Notes: generated by a model not told the origin, from the sequence alone. DNA of 33,253 nucleotides from Alphaproteobacteria bacterium (GCA_024275435.1 JAJRZC010000018.1:1-33253); one strand, 5' to 3'; shown: positions 8,269-17,461, counted from the first letter of the stretch. A program made the numbers and translations.

Positions 8269-8739
8269 ATGAATAAGTCGCGGCTCGTCGTTATCGCTGC
8301 GTTACCATTGATGCTTGCTGGGTGTGGCCCTGATGGTGCTTCCAAGGCTGATACAGGGACGCTTGTGGGTGCAGTTGCCGGAGGTATCATAGGCAATCAG
8401 GTGGGAAATGGTACTGGGCGCGTTCTTGCGACGGTTGCAGGGGCGTTCATTGGTGGTGTTGTTGGGCACTCCATTGGTCAGTCTATGGATGAGCAAGACC
8501 GCATATTAGCTCAGCGCGCTGAGTATGCAGCTTTGGAAGAGGGGCAGTCGGGACGTTCTATTCCGTGGCGCAATCCTGATAACGGTCATTATGGTGAAGT
8601 TATCCCAAGTCGGCCTTATAAACGCGAGGGGCGCCAATGCCGTGATTTTACACACACGGTATATATTGGGGGAGAACCGCAAACCATGAAGGGGCGCGCT
8701 TGCCGCAATCCCGATGGAACCTGGCGAAAAATTGCTTAA
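8269..8739 (+). CDS. Glycine-zipper outer-membrane lipoprotein (17 kDa surface-antigen type)
   Basis: 156 residues. The lipoprotein signal ends in LMLAGC, with Cys20 the lipidation site. Next is a glycine-zipper hairpin, TLVGAVAGGIIGNQVGNG and VAGAFIGGVVGHSIGQSMDE, as in the Rickettsia 17 kDa antigen and related envelope lipoproteins. The C-terminal domain ends with RQCRDFTHTVYIGG and GRACRNPDGTWRKI, a common surface-antigen tail with two cysteines. I chose ATG 8269, with GAGGA five bases upstream, because the upstream in-frame ATG at 8215 would put 18 extra residues before the signal. A structural role in the outer membrane is likely; the exact function is unknown. It stands alone between feuQ-like and the ccm operon. 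Confidence 0.85.
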   Translation: MNKSRLVVIAALPLMLAGCGPDGASKADTGTLVGAVAGGIIGNQVGNGTGRVLATVAGAFIGGVVGHSIGQSMDEQDRILAQRAEYAALEEGQSGRSIPWRNPDNGHYGEVIPSRPYKREGRQCRDFTHTVYIGGEPQTMKGRACRNPDGTWRKIA

Positions 8740-8788
8740 AGCCTGCGACATTTGGTAGATAGTTGGTGTCTAGCCTTGTGTTAGCCTT

Positions 8789-8817
8789 TTGACACACTTA
8801 TTCCATGTCTTGAATTA
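8789..8817 (+). promoter_or_regulatory. Candidate promoter for the ccm operon
   Basis: A perfect -35 hexamer TTGACA at 8789-8794, 38 bases before the ccmI start. The base run 17 bases later, GAATTA at 8812-8817, is a poor -10, so the element is uncertain. It fits the expectation that the ccm genes start their own transcript. Confidence 0.3.
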
Positions 8818-8832
8818 GGACTTGGATATCAA

Positions 8833-10029
8833 ATGATCCTTTGGGTTTTTTTCGCTGTTCTTACAGCTTTGGTGGTCGGCACTATCTTGATGCCGTTGTC
8901 ACGTGATCGCGGTCGCTCCGAGGACACGAGCGATGGCTCCTATGATCTGACCGTTTACCGGGATCAACTCTCTGAAATTGAACATGACCGTGAACGCGGG
9001 CTCGTGAGTGCCGAGGCGGCGGAAGCATCGCGTGCTGAACTGGCTCAGCGAATATTTCATCATGTTGATGTTCGCTCTGGAGAAGTGGGTGGGGCGGATA
9101 AACTTGGCCAGACTTTCGGAGTTGGGGGCGCTCCTCGTGAAGGGGTTGATGTTCGACGTTTGGTTTTGGCGATTGGCGCTTTTCTTCCCTTGATGAGTGT
9201 TGGACTTTATGTTGCGATTGGTTCTCCGGGTGTGCCGGGGAAGCCATTTGTCGCAAGTGTTGTTAAGTCTCCTGAACAATCTGATGTTGAAAAACTTGTC
9301 GGACAAGTGGAAGCGCGATTGCGTGAGAAGCCACTGGATGGGCGAGGTTGGGATGTTCTCGCTCCCGTTTACGCGCGGCTTGGAATGTTTGAAGATGCGC
9401 GTGTCGCTTACGGGCGAGCTTTGGCGCTGCTTGGGCCTTCCAAAGAACGGCTGCTTGGTTTGGGGCGAACAGCTATTCGAGCAAGTGATGGGATTGTTAC
9501 TGATGAAGCGCAGTTGGCGTTTGAGCAGTACCTTGAACTCGATCCAAGTGACCTTGAAGCGCGGCTCTGGTTGGCACGTGCAAAAGAGCAAGGTGGCGAT
9601 ATTAAAGGCGCTATTGCCGCGTTTGAGGAAATGCTGGCCAGTTCAAAAAAAGATGCCAAGTGGCGTACTATGATTGAAGAGCGGATCGCCAAGTTGCGTT
9701 CTAGTTTAAATGGCGCTGGTGTACCTGATTCAGGAAATAAAACTGAAGATTCACGCGTTGTGGATGGGGCGTCTGCTGTTTCGGAGATGAGCGAGGAGCA
9801 AAAAGCGAAGTTTATCTCAAATATGGTAGAAAGGCTGGCTACTCGTTTATCCAAAGATGGTGGTTCAGATTTTGATGGTTGGACCCGGTTGGTGCACGCT
9901 TATGTGGTGCTGGGTCGAACCGAGGAAGCCAAGAAGGCGCTTGCTGATGCTCGCGCACGATTTGGTGATGATGAGGTCCGCGCTAAGGACCTTGATGCTT
10001 TGGCAAAAAAATATGAATTGGGTTCTTAA
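8833..10029 (+). CDS. ccmI: Cytochrome c biogenesis protein CcmI (CycH)
   Basis: 398 residues. CcmI chaperones apocytochrome c and hands it to the CcmF/CcmH haem ligase. The N-terminal helix ILWVFFAVLTALVVGTIL is followed by a cytosolic leucine-zipper-like segment with YRDQLSEIEHDRERGLVSA, a family signature. A second helix, LVLAIGAFLPLMSVGLYVAIG, lies near residues 110-132. The rest is periplasmic TPR repeats, with RGWDVLAPVYARLGMFEDA and the related DGWTRLVHAYVVLGRTEEA near the C-terminus. It is first in the ccmI-ccmE-ccmF-ccmH order seen in rhizobial cycHJKL operons. The full length is present. Confidence 0.95.
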   Translation: MILWVFFAVLTALVVGTILMPLSRDRGRSEDTSDGSYDLTVYRDQLSEIEHDRERGLVSAEAAEASRAELAQRIFHHVDVRSGEVGGADKLGQTFGVGGAPREGVDVRRLVLAIGAFLPLMSVGLYVAIGSPGVPGKPFVASVVKSPEQSDVEKLVGQVEARLREKPLDGRGWDVLAPVYARLGMFEDARVAYGRALALLGPSKERLLGLGRTAIRASDGIVTDEAQLAFEQYLELDPSDLEARLWLARAKEQGGDIKGAIAAFEEMLASSKKDAKWRTMIEERIAKLRSSLNGAGVPDSGNKTEDSRVVDGASAVSEMSEEQKAKFISNMVERLATRLSKDGGSDFDGWTRLVHAYVVLGRTEEAKKALADARARFGDDEVRAKDLDALAKKYELGS

Positions 10030-10156
10030 AACCTGACCCGTCTATTACAGTGATTGCCTGGAAGCATGTGGTCTAGGGGTTGGATTTCAGGCAAGCATTT
10101 CATGTTTGTGCTGGCTTTACGACGAAGACTGAGATGACTTAGGATATGGAGAAGTC

Positions 10157-10615
10157 ATGACGCGGAAACAACGACGCGGATTTTTAATTGGAGCTGGTGT
10201 TGTTGTGCTGAGTATCGCAGGGATACTGGTCGGGTTTGCGCTCAAGGACACCATTGTTTTTTTCTATACACCCAGCGATGTCTTGAGCAAGAATATCGAG
10301 CCTGGCAAGCGTTTGCGTCTTGGTGGGCTTGTTGCTGAAGATTCCGTGAAACGTGGTGAAGGGACCCTTGTTGAATTTGCGGTGACAGATACGATTCACA
10401 CGATATCGGTCCGCTACAATAAGCTGTTGCCCGATCTGTTTCGTGAGGGGCAGGGCGTTGTTGCTGAAGGAATTCTTGATGAAAAAGGTGTGCTTGTCGC
10501 CGACACAGTGCTGGCCAAGCATGATGAGAATTATATGCCCCCGGAAGTTGCGTCTGCGCTCAAGGAAAAAGGCGTGAAACTCGGCAAAGGTGCGGTTCAC
10601 AAATCGGCCCCGTAG
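10157..10615 (+). CDS. ccmE: Cytochrome c maturation haem chaperone CcmE (CycJ)
   Basis: 152 residues, a normal family length. The N-terminus is basic (MTRKQRRG) with one membrane anchor, FLIGAGVVVLSIAGILVGFAL. The periplasmic OB-fold domain has LRLGGLVAEDSVKRGEG and VVAEGILDEKGVLVADTVL. The covalent haem-binding motif HxxxY is intact, with His122 and Tyr126 in AKHDENYMPPE. CcmE receives haem from the CcmABCD complex and passes it to CcmF. ATG 10157 follows GGAG closely. It lies 128 bases after ccmI and 38 before ccmF, so it is probably in one operon. Confidence 0.96.
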   Translation: MTRKQRRGFLIGAGVVVLSIAGILVGFALKDTIVFFYTPSDVLSKNIEPGKRLRLGGLVAEDSVKRGEGTLVEFAVTDTIHTISVRYNKLLPDLFREGQGVVAEGILDEKGVLVADTVLAKHDENYMPPEVASALKEKGVKLGKGAVHKSAP

Positions 10616-10653
10616 AGCGGGATGTATGCGGTAAGCAAAAAGGACGCTTTAGG

Positions 10654-12636
10654 GTGATAGTTGAAGTTGGACATTTTGCATTGGTGTTGGGTGTGGTTGT
10701 TGCGCTGGTGCAGATGATCATACCCTTGTGGGGTGCGCAAATCGGTAATACGCGCATGATGGAGGTTGCAAAACCTGCCGCGATTATGCAATTTCTTTTA
10801 CTGTTAATCGCTTTTTTGGCCTTGATGTATGCCTATGTGGTTTCTGATTTTTCTGTTTTGAATGTTGTTCAAAACTCGCATTCTGCCAAACCCCTGATCT
10901 ACCGAATTGCAGGTGTGTGGGGTAACCATGAAGGTTCCATGCTGCTGTGGGTTTTGGTGCTTGCACTTTTCGGCGCAGCGGTTGCGGTTTATGGCGAGAA
11001 TTTGCGTCCCACACTTCGTGCCAATGTGTTGGCGGTTCAAGCGTCAATCGTGGTGGCATTTGGTCTGTTCATTCTTTTAACGTCTAACCCGTTCATTCGA
11101 ATGATTCCGGCGGCTCTTGAGGGGCGCGGTTTGAACCCCATTTTGCAAGACCCGGCCTTGGCGTTTCATCCGCCGTTTCTCTACATAGGGTATGTCGGTT
11201 TCTCGATGGCATTTTCGTTTGCGGTGGCCGCCCTCATTGATGGGCGGATCGATGCGGTTTGGGCACGCTGGGTGCGTCCGTGGACTTTGGCTGCATGGAT
11301 GTTTTTGACCATCGGTATCGCCATGGGGTCTTGGTGGGCTTATTATGAGCTTGGCTGGGGCGGCTGGTGGTTTTGGGATCCTGTGGAGAATGCTTCGTTC
11401 ATGCCCTGGCTTGCAGGAACGGCGCTATTGCACTGCGCGCTTGTTATGGAGAAGCGAGAGGCTCTTAAAGTCTGGACGATACTGCTGGCTATCTTGACGT
11501 TCTCATTGTCTCTCATGGGTGCATTTCTCGTGCGCTCGGGCGTGCTGACTTCCGTTCATTCTTTCGCGGTTGATCCGGAACGCGGCGTGGTCATTCTAGG
11601 GATCATGGTGTTGTTTATCGGCGGCTCACTGAGTCTGTTTGCCTATCGTGTTTCTTCTTTGCGGCAAGGCGGGCTATTTTCGCCAATCAGCCGTGAGGGC
11701 AGTCTTGTTCTCAATAACGTTCTGCTTACAACGGCCACTGCCACGGTGCTGGTTGGCACGCTTTATCCGCTGGTTCTTGAAACCTTTACGGGTTTGAAAA
11801 TTTCTGTAGGCGCACCGTATTTCAATCTGACGTTTGGTCCTTTGATGATACCGTTGTTGCTTGCGATGCCCTTTGGGCCGCTTCTCGCCTGGAAGCGGGG
11901 TGATATTGTTGGTGTCGGGCAACGATTGATTTTTGCCTGTCTCGTTTTTGTTGTCGTTGCGGCCGCGGCTTATGCCTATTATTATCGCGGTCCAGTCATG
12001 GCACCTTTTGGACTTGCTCTAGGGGCTTTTGTCATGGCCGGTGCGATCACCGAATTTGCCGTGCGGGTGAAAGTTGGCAGAGCGTCCTTTGAGGAAGTTG
12101 CCCGCAGAACCTGGAATCAACCTCGATCCGCATGGGGAAGTGCGTTGTCGCATTTTGGGGTTGGTCTGATGGTTGTCGGAATCGTGGCCACATCGGCTTA
12201 CCAGGAAGAAAAGATCCTGGTTTTGAAGCCCGGTGAAGAAACGAAGATCGCTGGCTATACTGTTAAATTCCGTGGGGAAGCACCCAGACATGGCGCCAAC
12301 TATCGTGAGCAGGTCGGTGTTTTAGATGTTATGCGGAACGGTTCACAAGTGATCCGTTTGTATCCGGGCAAACGCTCTTATACAGCTCCGGTACAAGTGA
12401 CGAGTGAAGCTGGCATCTATGCCTCGTGGGCGGGAGACCTGTATACAATATTAGGTGACCGTCAAAAGAATGGTGGTTTCACATTCCGGATGTATTACAA
12501 TCCATTGGTACGGTTTATCTGGTTTGGAGCGTTGGTTATGTTCTTTGGAGGGGCCATATCGTTAAGTGATCGCAGACTGCGTTTTGGAGCGCCAGTGCGA
12601 TCTCGTCGACGGTCCGCTCAGGTTCCTGCAGAGTGA
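10654..12636 (+). CDS. ccmF: Cytochrome c haem lyase subunit CcmF (CycK)
   Basis: 660 residues with many membrane helices. It holds the WWD haem-handling motif, WGGWWFWDPVENASFMPW at 235-252, and conserved His-bearing loops such as NSHSAKPLIYRIAGVWGNHE and LVRSGVLTSVHSFA. CcmF takes haem from holo-CcmE, reduces it and attaches it to CxxCH of apocytochromes together with CcmH. The start is a GTG at 10654 with AAGGA nine bases upstream, giving MIVEVGHFALVLG. The stop is followed within ten bases by the ccmH start, so the two are translationally linked. No disruption is visible. Confidence 0.97.
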   Translation: MIVEVGHFALVLGVVVALVQMIIPLWGAQIGNTRMMEVAKPAAIMQFLLLLIAFLALMYAYVVSDFSVLNVVQNSHSAKPLIYRIAGVWGNHEGSMLLWVLVLALFGAAVAVYGENLRPTLRANVLAVQASIVVAFGLFILLTSNPFIRMIPAALEGRGLNPILQDPALAFHPPFLYIGYVGFSMAFSFAVAALIDGRIDAVWARWVRPWTLAAWMFLTIGIAMGSWWAYYELGWGGWWFWDPVENASFMPWLAGTALLHCALVMEKREALKVWTILLAILTFSLSLMGAFLVRSGVLTSVHSFAVDPERGVVILGIMVLFIGGSLSLFAYRVSSLRQGGLFSPISREGSLVLNNVLLTTATATVLVGTLYPLVLETFTGLKISVGAPYFNLTFGPLMIPLLLAMPFGPLLAWKRGDIVGVGQRLIFACLVFVVVAAAAYAYYYRGPVMAPFGLALGAFVMAGAITEFAVRVKVGRASFEEVARRTWNQPRSAWGSALSHFGVGLMVVGIVATSAYQEEKILVLKPGEETKIAGYTVKFRGEAPRHGANYREQVGVLDVMRNGSQVIRLYPGKRSYTAPVQVTSEAGIYASWAGDLYTILGDRQKNGGFTFRMYYNPLVRFIWFGALVMFFGGAISLSDRRLRFGAPVRSRRRSAQVPAE

Positions 12637-12644
12637 GGAAACTT

Positions 12645-13193
12645 ATGCTTCACAGTGTGAATGCTGTCTCGATGAGAACTTTTACGACATTCATTCTTAT
12701 GGCTTTTGTCGTCTCGGCGCTTTTGTTTCCTCCAACTTGCGCTTTTGCGGTTCAACCTGACGAGGTTTTGAGAAATACAGAGCTTGAAAAGCGCGCTAGA
12801 AATCTATCAGCCAAATTACGTTGTCTTGTTTGTCAAAACCAATCCATTGATGATAGCGACGCTCCGCTTGCACGTGACTTGAGATTGCTGGTTCGTGAGC
12901 GTTTGGTGGCGGGAGACAGCGATGATGAAGTCGTGGGTTTTCTGGTGGCTCGCTATGGCGAATTTGTTTTGTTGAAGCCAAGCTGGGGACCACATACGTT
13001 CATTCTGTGGTTATCGCCGTTATTGGTACTGTTGCTGGGAATATTTCTCGCTCGCAGGTTGCTTGTTTCCAGTTCTCGTGTTTCCGCCTCTCAAGATGGG
13101 GATGTGAAAAAAGTGAACCGGCTTTCCGAAGAAGATGAAGAACGCTTGAAGGCAATACTTGAGGTTTCGCCTGATGCTCGTTTAGACAAGTGA
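12645..13193 (+). CDS. ccmH: Cytochrome c maturation thioreductase CcmH (CycL)
   Basis: 182 residues. A cleavable-type signal ending near TCAFA is followed by a periplasmic three-helix domain with the redox motif LRCLVCQNQS, Cys60 and Cys63. A C-terminal membrane helix, TFILWLSPLLVLLLGIFLARRLL, is followed by a charged tail. CcmH keeps the apocytochrome haem-binding thiols reduced. I chose ATG 12645 because GAGG at 12635-12638 is six bases upstream; an in-frame GTG at 12633 overlaps the ccmF stop. This is the short CcmH form that works with a separate CcmI, as in rhizobia. It is the last ccm gene here; ccmABCDG are not in the window. Confidence 0.96.
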   Translation: MLHSVNAVSMRTFTTFILMAFVVSALLFPPTCAFAVQPDEVLRNTELEKRARNLSAKLRCLVCQNQSIDDSDAPLARDLRLLVRERLVAGDSDDEVVGFLVARYGEFVLLKPSWGPHTFILWLSPLLVLLLGIFLARRLLVSSSRVSASQDGDVKKVNRLSEEDEERLKAILEVSPDARLDK

Positions 13194-13380
13194 ATTTTCT
13201 CAGGATGGTCTGAGATTTAATGATTCTGACCAATTCTTGAGAAATTGGCCGATTTTCTTCCATTTTTGCTTGGAAAAAGTGGTTTCTTACCAACTCTTAA
13301 GGTGCCCGAAAGGCTGCTGTAATGCGCCAATGCTATCAGGAAAGAGAACATTTCCCGATATTTTTGGAGGCATAATAAAA

Positions 13381-14970
13381 ATGCAAACCCAGAATACCAA
13401 TTCACGCCCTAAGCTACGAGCTAGCAAAGGCTATTTTGGCAAAGTTCGAAGCGGTGTCATTGCTTTGAGCGTACTTGGCGTTGCAGCTCTTGCGTTTAGC
13501 GCTGTTCCTTCAACTGGGCCTTTAAAGGCCCAGTTGAAGCCCAGCGATACAGGTATCATAAAGCCTTATGCTAGGGCTCCACTTACTTTTGCTGATATCG
13601 TAGAGAAGGTTAAGCCTGCGGTGGTGAGTGTTTCGGTGCGAAGCAAGACCAAACAGGTTGTGTCCTCTGACAAGAAGATGGAAGGCCTTCCTGGCATTCC
13701 AGGCATTCCAAAAGACCATCCTCTTTACGAGTTCTTCAAGAAGTTTGGAGCTCCCAATAACCAAGGTACACCAGGTGTGCCCGGTGGTGGCCCCCGTATA
13801 CCTTCCCCCCCAAAAATGGCAGAGGGTTCAGGGTTTGTTATTTCGGCCGATGGTTATGTTGTCACGAACAATCATGTGATTGACGGGGCTTCCGAGATTA
13901 CAGTTCGCTTTGACAAGGACAATAAGTACACTGCCGAACTTGTGGGAACAGACCCACGCACTGATCTAGCCCTGCTGAAAATCAAATCGGATAAGAAATT
14001 TCCGTTCGTGTCTTTTGCAAAGAAGCATACCCGGGTCGGAGATTGGGCTGTTGCGGTTGGCAATCCTTTCGGACTTGGCGGGACGGTAACCGTGGGTATT
14101 GTTTCAGCTCATGGCCGGGATATCGGCTCGGGCCCTTATGATTATCTGCAAATTGATGCTGCGGTTAACCGGGGTAATTCCGGTGGGCCTACGTTCAACC
14201 TTCAAGGTGAGGTTATTGGCGTCAACACGGCAATCTACAGCCCTTCAGGTGGAAACGTCGGTATTGCGTTTGCGGTGCCAGCTAAAACCGCAGCTGAAGT
14301 TATCGAGCAGTTGAAAAAGAACGGAACCGTAAGCCGTGGTTGGCTTGGAGTTAAGATCCAAAACATCAACGAAGACATGGCTGGAAGTCTTGGTTTACCT
14401 GAGGCGAAAGGTGCTTTGATTTCGGAAGTCACGAAATCGGGCCCAGCATATGGTGCCGGGCTGAAGGTTCAAGATGCCATCGTCCGTGTGAATGATAGCC
14501 CAATTACCGATAGCCGCGATCTTGCTAGGAAAATTGCTGAAATTGCTCCCGATACAACTATAGATGTTGGTATCTGGAGGGATGGAAAACAACAGGTGGT
14601 GAAAGTGAAACTGGGCCGTTTCCCAGGTTCGGCTGAGGAGATTGCAGCGCTTGAGCAAGGCAAGGACCTCAATTCACTACCCAAGGAGCTTGAAAAACTT
14701 GGTCTTTCGCTCGTACCCGTTGGCGGTGGTGATCAGCCAAACTCTCAAGGTGTTACAATTGCCGAAGTTGTTTCTGGTTCCGATGCTGAGCGCAAGGGCT
14801 TGAAACCGGGTGATGTGATTTTGGAAGTCCAGGGTGTGAAAGTGAAAAACCATGACGATGTGGTTAAGGGCGTGAAAAGAGCACTGGACAAGAAACGTCC
14901 AGCAGTTCTCATGCACGTGCAGTCTTCACAAGGCAAACGCTTTGTGGCTGTGCAACTCAAGAAAGGCTGA
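13381..14970 (+). CDS. degP: DegP/HtrA-type periplasmic serine protease (Do family)
   Basis: 529 residues. A signal-like helix, SGVIALSVLGVAALAFSAV, lies near residues 25-45. The trypsin-like domain has the complete triad His165 (TNNHVIDG), Asp195 (DPRTDLALLKI) and Ser267 (NRGNSGGP). A glycine- and proline-rich LA-loop-like insert precedes it. Two PDZ domains follow, with GWLGVKIQNI and a second with GVTIAEVVSGSDAERKGLKP. It degrades or refolds misfolded envelope proteins. The open frame extends back to 13237, but GGAGG at 13366-13370 and the signal peptide support ATG 13381. degP next to cycHJKL is a known rhizobial arrangement. Confidence 0.96.
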   Translation: MQTQNTNSRPKLRASKGYFGKVRSGVIALSVLGVAALAFSAVPSTGPLKAQLKPSDTGIIKPYARAPLTFADIVEKVKPAVVSVSVRSKTKQVVSSDKKMEGLPGIPGIPKDHPLYEFFKKFGAPNNQGTPGVPGGGPRIPSPPKMAEGSGFVISADGYVVTNNHVIDGASEITVRFDKDNKYTAELVGTDPRTDLALLKIKSDKKFPFVSFAKKHTRVGDWAVAVGNPFGLGGTVTVGIVSAHGRDIGSGPYDYLQIDAAVNRGNSGGPTFNLQGEVIGVNTAIYSPSGGNVGIAFAVPAKTAAEVIEQLKKNGTVSRGWLGVKIQNINEDMAGSLGLPEAKGALISEVTKSGPAYGAGLKVQDAIVRVNDSPITDSRDLARKIAEIAPDTTIDVGIWRDGKQQVVKVKLGRFPGSAEEIAALEQGKDLNSLPKELEKLGLSLVPVGGGDQPNSQGVTIAEVVSGSDAERKGLKPGDVILEVQGVKVKNHDDVVKGVKRALDKKRPAVLMHVQSSQGKRFVAVQLKKG

Positions 14971-15024
14971 TCTTCATGTGAAGGTTGCCGTTCGGCACAA
15001 GTTGTTTCGTGCTTAACAATATTC

Positions 15025-15062
15025 GCGGCGTCGGACCTTCAGTTGGTTTGACGCCGCTTTCG
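15025..15062 (+). terminator. Intrinsic terminator after degP
   Basis: A perfect 8-bp GC-rich stem, GCGGCGTC at 15025-15032 and GACGCCGC at 15050-15057, with a 17-base loop and TTTCGTCT after it. It lies 55 bases past the degP stop and would separate the ccm/degP transcripts from the next regulator. Confidence 0.75.
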
Positions 15063-15200
15063 TCTGTATAGTCTCTTGGCCAGGAAGCAGTAACTTGTAC
15101 AAGTTTGCGAATTATCAAAGAATGAGAAAACTTGGTCGAGATCTAGGCTAGAGTTATGGCCGAGGTGTTGCTGTCATCTACAAAGGGATTTTAACCTTAT

Positions 15201-15881
15201 ATGCGTGTGCTGGTGATTGAAGACGATAGGGAAGCAGCCGGGTTCCTGCAAAGGGCGCTGAAGGAGAGTGGGCACACGGCTGAGTTGGCTTATGATGGTG
15301 AAATCGGACTGGCCATGGCGAGGGAAGATGATTTCGATGTTTTAATTGTTGATCGGATGTTGCCAAAGCGAGATGGTTTGAGTGTTATCCGTACGTTGCG
15401 TGATGAAGGTGACCAGACACCGGTTTTGATATTGTCGGCACTTGGTGAGGTTGATGACAGAGTAAAAGGACTTCGTGCTGGTGGAGATGATTATCTCACG
15501 AAACCTTATGCCTATAGCGAATTGCTTGCGCGCGTGGAGGCTCTTGCCCGTAGGACCGTTCCTGAAGAACATATGACACGGCTTGTTGTGGGAGATCTGG
15601 TGCTTGACCGGTTATCACATCGTGTGAGCCGCAATGGCCAGCCTATTCAATTGCAACCACGCGAATATCGGTTGCTGGAATACTTGATGAAACATGCAGG
15701 CCAGGTGGTTACGCGAACCATGCTGCTGGAGAATGTGTGGGACTATCACTTCGATCCTCAAACGAATGTTATTGACGTGCATGTTTCTCGATTGAGAGGA
15801 AAAATCGACAAAAATTTCGATCGACCATTACTGCAAACAGTTCGTGGCGCTGGGTACGTTATTCGTGATCAAGCTGAATAA
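15201..15881 (+). CDS. OmpR-family response regulator
   Basis: 226 residues. The receiver domain has Asp8-Asp9, phosphoacceptor Asp51 in LIVDRMLPKRDG, the switch Ser of LILSALGEVDDR and the Lys of YLTKPYAYSEL. The C-terminal winged-helix domain includes LQPREYRLLEYLMKHAGQVV, NVIDVHVSRLRGKID and QTVRGAGYVI. It belongs to the QseB/TctD-like branch of OmpR regulators. ATG 15201 sets the first beta-strand correctly, although the upstream TTTTAACC gives little ribosome site. It is followed by an overlapping kinase and then glnE, the order known downstream of degP in rhizobia. Targets are unknown; the position after degP suggests envelope-stress signalling, which is inference. Confidence 0.93.
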   Translation: MRVLVIEDDREAAGFLQRALKESGHTAELAYDGEIGLAMAREDDFDVLIVDRMLPKRDGLSVIRTLRDEGDQTPVLILSALGEVDDRVKGLRAGGDDYLTKPYAYSELLARVEALARRTVPEEHMTRLVVGDLVLDRLSHRVSRNGQPIQLQPREYRLLEYLMKHAGQVVTRTMLLENVWDYHFDPQTNVIDVHVSRLRGKIDKNFDRPLLQTVRGAGYVIRDQAE

Positions 15882-17403
15882 CATTTGGGAATCCTCCATA
15901 TCGACGACGGCTTTTCGAACCGCCGCAATCGTGGTGGCGGTTTTTACTTTGGTGGCTGCCGCTATCATGTGGTTTGTTTCGCAGCAGACAAACCTGGTTT
16001 TAACACAACAAGTCTTAGCGGCGCTTTCTTCCGAAACAGAACTACTTCGGGCTGAAGAACGCAGTTCCGGGTTGGTGGGCTTGCGTCGAGCCGTTGCTTT
16101 GCGTAGCAGGACGGCAGGTTCTGGGCTGTATTTTCTTGGAGATGAAAAAGGGACCCGTCTGGCTGGCAACCTGTCTGAGATTCCAAAAGAATTGCTGGAT
16201 CATCATAGGGGCGCTGTGTTTTCGTATCCCGTTCAACGTGCGGGATCCATGTCCGAGCAAGGGCGTTCTTCGGGGCCTGCGCGGCGCACTGCTGTGGGGG
16301 TATTGCTTTCATTTGGTGGTGCGCAACTTGTCGTCGCGCGTGATGTGGAAGATCAACGTGTGTTGTCTCATCGAATCCGTTTGGTCTCTCTCATCGGGTT
16401 TGGGTTACTTGGGATAGGTGGGCTTTTGGCAGGTTTGTTATTAAGCCGGCTTGTGCTGTCGCGGGTGAATGAGATTACTGAAGCCAGTCGGGCGATTATG
16501 GCGGGCAACCTATCTGAGAGACTTCCACGATCGGGTACGGGTGACGAGTTCGACCGCTTGGCGGGAAGCCTCAATGAGATGCTGGCGCGAATTGAACAGC
16601 TTATGCTTGGGCTGCGTGAGGTTTCCGATAATATAGCTCATGACCTGAAGACGCCTTTGAATCGATTGCGCAACCGTGCCGAGGAAGCGTTGCGAGATCC
16701 GCGAGGAGCTCAGGCGCAAAGGCAAGGTCTGGAACGAACGATCGAGGCGGCGGATGATCTTATTAAAACGTTCAATGCACTTTTGCTTATTGCCCGGCTG
16801 GAAGCTGGTGCCATAGATGAAACTCTCGAAGACACAGACTTGCGGGAAGTTGTTAGGGATGTCACGGAGCTTTACGAGCCGGTGGCTACAGATGCTGGTT
16901 TTAATCTAAGTGTCACGTTTTCTGAGGGGGGGGATTTGAATGTTCCTATTAACCGCCAACTCATTGGGCAGTCTATCGCAAATCTTCTGGAAAATGCCAT
17001 CAAGTATAGTGTGAGCGGACTGAAAAGTGATTTAAGAAAAACATCCGACTGCGTCGGCGGGGATGGTCAAGACGAGATGGTGTTGGCCGAGAAAGTCAGA
17101 AGCTATCGTGCGACTGCAAAAGATATTTCCGTTTCTGTAACACCCGTTGAAAAGGGCGTTGAGATTTCGGTGGGGGATCGTGGTGCAGGCATTGCGCCTG
17201 AAGACCGAGAACGCGTGTTGCGCCGTTTTGTTCGTTTGGAAAAGAGCCGCACAGCTCCAGGAACAGGACTTGGTTTGAGCCTCGTGGCGGCGGTGGCGCG
17301 ACTTCATGGAGGTAAGGTTCGGCTAGAGGACAATGAACCAGGGTTGCGGGTTGTGGTTTTTTTGCCCAGTGGTAAGGGGCGTTCAGGATCGCAGCAGGTT
17401 TAA
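15865..17403 (+). CDS. Membrane sensor histidine kinase partnered with the upstream regulator
   Basis: About 512 residues. TM1 is near residues 15-35, a periplasmic region of roughly 120 residues follows, and TM2 (LIGFGLLGIGGLLAGLLL) is near 170. A HAMP domain follows with EASRAIMAGNLSERLPRSG. The dimerisation helix has His259 in NIAHDLKTPLNRLRNR. The ATPase has an N-box NLLENAIKYS, a G1 box DRGAGI and a G2 box GTGLGLS. Between N-box and G1 is an insert of roughly 35-40 residues, about 383-421. The start is uncertain: GTG 15865 overlaps the regulator stop by 17 bases, and an in-frame GTG at 15844 is possible. The overlap implies coupled expression with the regulator. Confidence 0.9.
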   Translation: MIKLNNIWESSISTTAFRTAAIVVAVFTLVAAAIMWFVSQQTNLVLTQQVLAALSSETELLRAEERSSGLVGLRRAVALRSRTAGSGLYFLGDEKGTRLAGNLSEIPKELLDHHRGAVFSYPVQRAGSMSEQGRSSGPARRTAVGVLLSFGGAQLVVARDVEDQRVLSHRIRLVSLIGFGLLGIGGLLAGLLLSRLVLSRVNEITEASRAIMAGNLSERLPRSGTGDEFDRLAGSLNEMLARIEQLMLGLREVSDNIAHDLKTPLNRLRNRAEEALRDPRGAQAQRQGLERTIEAADDLIKTFNALLLIARLEAGAIDETLEDTDLREVVRDVTELYEPVATDAGFNLSVTFSEGGDLNVPINRQLIGQSIANLLENAIKYSVSGLKSDLRKTSDCVGGDGQDEMVLAEKVRSYRATAKDISVSVTPVEKGVEISVGDRGAGIAPEDRERVLRRFVRLEKSRTAPGTGLGLSLVAAVARLHGGKVRLEDNEPGLRVVVFLPSGKGRSGSQQV

Positions 17404-17461
17404 AACCACTTTGTGTGTCCACAATATCATTTCTTTTGCTACGTTTGAATTATCGCATGTA

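Noticed and set aside
8899-9591. Long minus-strand frame (230 residues) opposite ccmI
   Set aside because: It is antisense to a well-recognised gene with TPR repeats, has no recognisable domain and a composition typical of shadow frames.
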